Positions 61,545 to 64,000 of a DNA stretch of 64,000 bases are shown piece by piece (the first letter of the stretch is position 1; the number at the start of each line of letters is the position of its first letter). The DNA lies in NCBI RefSeq assembly GCF_003635165.1, contig NZ_ML058617.1, positions 62,001 through 126,000 of the forward strand, given 5' to 3'. The notes below the pieces were generated by a model that saw only the letters and a program-made list of their open reading frames with translations, was not told the origin of the DNA and searched no databases. Position numbers and translations under genes: made by a program. This DNA is from Burkholderia sp. Nafp2/4-1b (lineage in GTDB: Bacteria > Pseudomonadota > Gammaproteobacteria > Burkholderiales > Burkholderiaceae).

Positions 61545-62168
61545 TTACGGGTTCGCGCTGCCCGCATACTGCCTGAACCCTTCGCGCGGCGCGAGACGCT
61601 CGATGTAGCGCTTCACCGCCGGGAAGTCCGGACGCTCGAACGGCGTGCCGAACCAGCGGTTCACCGACAGGCCGATCGGAATGTCTGCGAGCGTGAAGTG
61701 ATCGCCGGCCACGAACGCGCCGGTCGCTGCGAGCTGCGTTTCCAGCACCTTCATGTGGTTGGTCCAGCCCGCGATCGACTGTGCGATCGCCGCCGGGTCC
61801 TGGTGATCGGGCGACTTGCGCACGAGGCCGAGGAACGCGCCGACCCATGAACGGTTCAGGTCGGACGCCTGCCAGTCAATCCACTGGTCGACCCGCGCAC
61901 GTGCCTGCGGCTCGGCCGGATAGAGCGCGTCGCCGCCATAGCGGTTCGCGAGATACCGGATGATCGTGTTCGACTCCCACAGCACGAAGTCGTCGTCCTT
62001 GATCACCGGCACGAGGCCGTTCGGATTCAGCGCGAGATAGGTCGGGTCGTTGGTCGTACGAAAGCCCGCACCCCAGTCTTCCTGTTCGAACGGGATGTTG
62101 AGTTCGGTGCACACCCACAGCACCTTGCGGACGTTGATGGACGGGATCTTGCCGAGGATGTGCAGCAT
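61545..62168 (-). CDS. glutathione S-transferase family protein
   Basis: A 207-residue cytosolic GST. The thioredoxin-like N-terminal domain (LHILGKIPSINVRKVLWVCTELNIPFEQEDWG) has Ser10 in the active-site position, and the glutathione site shows PNGLVPVIKDDDFVLWESNTIIRYLANRYG with the conserved Glu-Ser pair. The helical C-terminal domain ends with the N-capping region FTLADIPIGLSVNRWF. It conjugates glutathione to electrophiles or has a related role. ATG 62168 is the start. Confidence 0.92.
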   Translation of the reverse strand: MLHILGKIPSINVRKVLWVCTELNIPFEQEDWGAGFRTTNDPTYLALNPNGLVPVIKDDDFVLWESNTIIRYLANRYGGDALYPAEPQARARVDQWIDWQASDLNRSWVGAFLGLVRKSPDHQDPAAIAQSIAGWTNHMKVLETQLAATGAFVAGDHFTLADIPIGLSVNRWFGTPFERPDFPAVKRYIERLAPREGFRQYAGSANP

Positions 62169-62318
62169 GCGGGCTCCTTGTCAGGTCGAAGGCGAAGCGT
62201 TCGGTGCGCTCGGGTACTCGAAGCGGCCGGAACGCGCTTCCGTCGAATTTATACACGAGCGCACGGGAATCGCCAGAGCGGCGGCCGAAATCGCTGCTTG
62301 CCGCGCCGCCGGCCCCGC

Positions 62319-62789
62319 TCACATCGGCTTGAGCACCATCAGGAAATAGACGGTCAGCATCGCGAAGAACGCCGGATAACCGAGCAGTTCCCAGCGCTTC
62401 GCATAGCGCCAGTAGCGCTCGGGGAGCGCGGCGTCGCCGTTCGCATGCGCGAGCTTCGCGATCGCGGCCAGCTCGAGCTGCAGCCACACGACCGGCAGCC
62501 AGCACGCGCCCGCGATCGCATACAGCACGATCGACGCGACGAGCCACGGCGTCGTCCACGGCCAGCCGGCCGTATGCGCGAGCCACAGCCCCGACGCCGG
62601 CTGGAACAGCACGGCCGGCGTCGTGAACCACCAGTCCGCGCGCACCACGAGGCGCGAGACGGCGGCGATCGCCGGCACCGAACGCGTGCGGTTCGCGAAG
62701 AACAGGTAGAACGCGGTGCCGAAGCCCGTGCCGACCATCAGCACGGAGGACAGGATATGCAGCGTCTTGATCACGAGATAGGTATTCAT
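62319..62789 (-). CDS. DUF2269 membrane protein
   Basis: A 156-residue membrane protein with four helices, of the DUF2269 family: LVIKTLHILSSVLMVGTGFGTAFYLFFANRT, WWFTTPAVLFQPASGLWLAHTAGWPW, IVLYAIAGACWLPVVWLQLELA and LLGYPAFFAMLTVYFLMVLKP. The function is unknown. ATG 62789 overlaps the stop of the SDR-DoxX gene by 4 bases (ATGA), so the two are translationally coupled and act together. Confidence 0.88.
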   Translation of the reverse strand: MNTYLVIKTLHILSSVLMVGTGFGTAFYLFFANRTRSVPAIAAVSRLVVRADWWFTTPAVLFQPASGLWLAHTAGWPWTTPWLVASIVLYAIAGACWLPVVWLQLELAAIAKLAHANGDAALPERYWRYAKRWELLGYPAFFAMLTVYFLMVLKPM

Positions 62790-64000
62790 GCGTGTTCTTC
62801 TTCTGAAAACAGGATCAACAGGATCGCGAGAATCGGCACGTTCTTCAGCACCGGGCCGAACGGCTCGGCGAGCAGGCCGGGCATCGTGACCGCGATGACG
62901 GCCGAATACGCGACGATCAGTGCGGCTTGAGCGGCCCACAGACGGCGCGACGGCGCCACGACGGTCGCCACGCCGAACGCGAAATCCAGCGCGCAGGCCC
63001 CGTAAAGCGCGATCAGCGCGGGCAGCCCGGTCAGGTGCGCGCGGGCGAGCATCGCGAGGCTGTCAGCCCGCGGATGGATGAACGCGCTGACGATGGCCGT
63101 CCAGAGCCACACGATCGCGAGCGCACCGAGCAGCAGCGGCCGCCGCCACATCGCGAGCGCGTCGCGGCGCAGTGCGACTGCGTCTGCGTCTGCGTTCGCG
63201 TTCGCGTCGCCGGCCGCGCCGATGAAATGCCGCAGCCCGCGCGGCGGCCGGCCGAGTACGGCCGCGAGCGCTGAGGGGTCGCCGGTGTTGCCGCCGCGCA
63301 GCATCGTCCATGTGTCGCGGGTCAGCATCGCGCCCGGCAGCGTGCCGAGCAGCGCGGCCGCCGCGCCGACCATCGGGCCCGGCAGGACGACGCGCAGCGC
63401 CGGCGGGAAACCCAGCGCGGCGCGATAGACGCTCAGCATCTCGCGATACTCGACTTCATCGCCGCCGACCGCGTCGACGACCGCGTTGCCTGCCGCCGAC
63501 GGTGAGTCGCCGAGCCGCGCGACGAGTTCGGCAAGATCGTCGATGTGCACCGGGCGCAGCCGCTGACGGCCGCCCGCCGGCAATGCGTGCACGGGCAGGC
63601 TCGCGAGCATTCGGAAGAACCGCGCCGACGTGCCGGCCGTGCCGTAGACGAGCGCCGGACGCACGATCCGGTAATCGAGCGGCAGCGTCTGCAGGAAGGC
63701 GTCTGCCGCCAGCTTGCTCGAGAAATACGGCGTGTCGCCGCGCTCGACGCCCAGCGCCGAGATCTGGATCACACGTCGCACACCGGCGCGGCAGCATGCG
63801 GTGAACAGCGCGCATGGCGCCGCACGATGCACGGAATCGAGCGTCGCACCGCGCCGGTCGGTGAGGATCCCGACGGCGTTGATCACCACGTCGACGCCGT
63901 CCAGCCGCGCGAGCCACGCATCGGGATCGACATCCTTCGCGAAGTCGATCGCCACATCGTGCGGACCCAGCGCATGACGCACGCCGCGCAGCACGCGATG
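62786..64000 (-). CDS. atypical SDR fused to a DoxX-like membrane domain (5' end beyond the window)
   Basis: The C-terminal 404 residues of a fusion. The N-terminal nucleotide-binding motif lies beyond the right edge; visible are DVVINAVGILTDRRGATLDSVHRAAPCALFTACCRAGVRRVIQISALGV and YFSSKLAADAFLQTLPLDYRIVRPALVYG, typical of an NmrA/atypical SDR. After about residue 270 a Gly/Ala linker with an Ala-Asn/Ala-Asp repeat leads into four membrane segments of the DoxX-like family (LLLGALAIVWLWTAIVSAFIHP, GLPALIALYGACALDFAFGVATVV). The active-site Tyr/Lys are not obvious, so it may be non-catalytic. It overlaps the DUF2269 gene. Confidence 0.85.
   Translation of the reverse strand, partial: HRVLRGVRHALGPHDVAIDFAKDVDPDAWLARLDGVDVVINAVGILTDRRGATLDSVHRAAPCALFTACCRAGVRRVIQISALGVERGDTPYFSSKLAADAFLQTLPLDYRIVRPALVYGTAGTSARFFRMLASLPVHALPAGGRQRLRPVHIDDLAELVARLGDSPSAAGNAVVDAVGGDEVEYREMLSVYRAALGFPPALRVVLPGPMVGAAAALLGTLPGAMLTRDTWTMLRGGNTGDPSALAAVLGRPPRGLRHFIGAAGDANANADADAVALRRDALAMWRRPLLLGALAIVWLWTAIVSAFIHPRADSLAMLARAHLTGLPALIALYGACALDFAFGVATVVAPSRRLWAAQAALIVAYSAVIAVTMPGLLAEPFGPVLKNVPILAILLILFSEEEHA
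63175..63212. repeat. in-frame hexanucleotide repeat in the SDR-DoxX linker
   Basis: Repeats of TGCGTC and TTCGCG on the forward strand encode the alternating Ala-Asn and Ala-Asp stretch (NANADADA) in the linker on the reverse strand. Units of 6 keep the frame, so length variation would change linker length but not destroy the protein. Confidence 0.65.

Overview
The window is high-GC DNA, close-packed with ordinary bacterial genes on both strands. It has no rRNA, tRNA, insertion sequence, phage or CRISPR that I can recognise. The gene set points to a Burkholderia-type beta-proteobacterium, most like the B. cepacia complex. It includes a MocR regulator beside gabT-gabD, paired aer genes, pcaF/pcaR, a bhu/hmu-type heme operon, a Porin_4 porin and many LysR, TetR and IclR regulators. 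Species and replicon cannot be fixed from the sequence alone.

Layout, left to right. 1-2 kb: the 5' part of a purine nucleoside permease gene and selD. 2-6.6 kb: GABA catabolism (gabR divergent from gabT-gabD). 6.8-10.3 kb: two tandem aer energy-taxis receptor genes, each behind a sigma-28-like promoter. 10.7-12 kb: a GNAT acetyltransferase and a DUF523 protein. 12-14.3 kb: pcaF and its divergent IclR regulator. 14.6-20.2 kb: an M14 deacylase and an orphan amino-acid binding protein, a divergent LysR, then an M20 amidohydrolase and an MHS transporter. 20.7-23 kb: two AhpD-like proteins around a cupin-AraC regulator. 23.1-26.4 kb: an SDR, a TetR and zwf. 26.7-33.4 kb: a LysR regulator divergent from a block of efflux and redox enzymes (MFS, MoaF-like, LLM flavoprotein, dkgB, OYE, cyclase). 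33.5-37.7 kb: a SAM methyltransferase/TetR pair, a purine permease and an unknown protein. 38-41.3 kb: a second LysR, binding protein and M14 module. 41.5-45 kb: a MetQ-like protein, a porin and three small proteins. 45.1-51.6 kb: a Fur-regulated heme uptake operon. 51.7-64 kb: a TRIC-like channel, a PBP1A-type synthase, an APH(6)-type kinase, allE, small envelope proteins, an ICMT-like protein, a HIT protein, a serine hydrolase, a GST, a DUF2269 protein and a truncated SDR-DoxX fusion.

The parts most worth following are regulatory. A TTGATTT-C-AAATCAA palindrome occurs at two promoters of the redox block and suggests one LysR regulon. A TTAATGAGTGAG element is shared by the tetR and SDR promoters. 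Both aer genes have matching sigma-28 boxes. A module of LysR, solute-binding protein and M14 deacylase, without any ABC permease, occurs twice in different arrangements about 23 kb apart. The two deacylases have the same length and the same positions for their metal and catalytic residues. This module is the best candidate here for an undescribed system, possibly for scavenging N-acylated amino acids.
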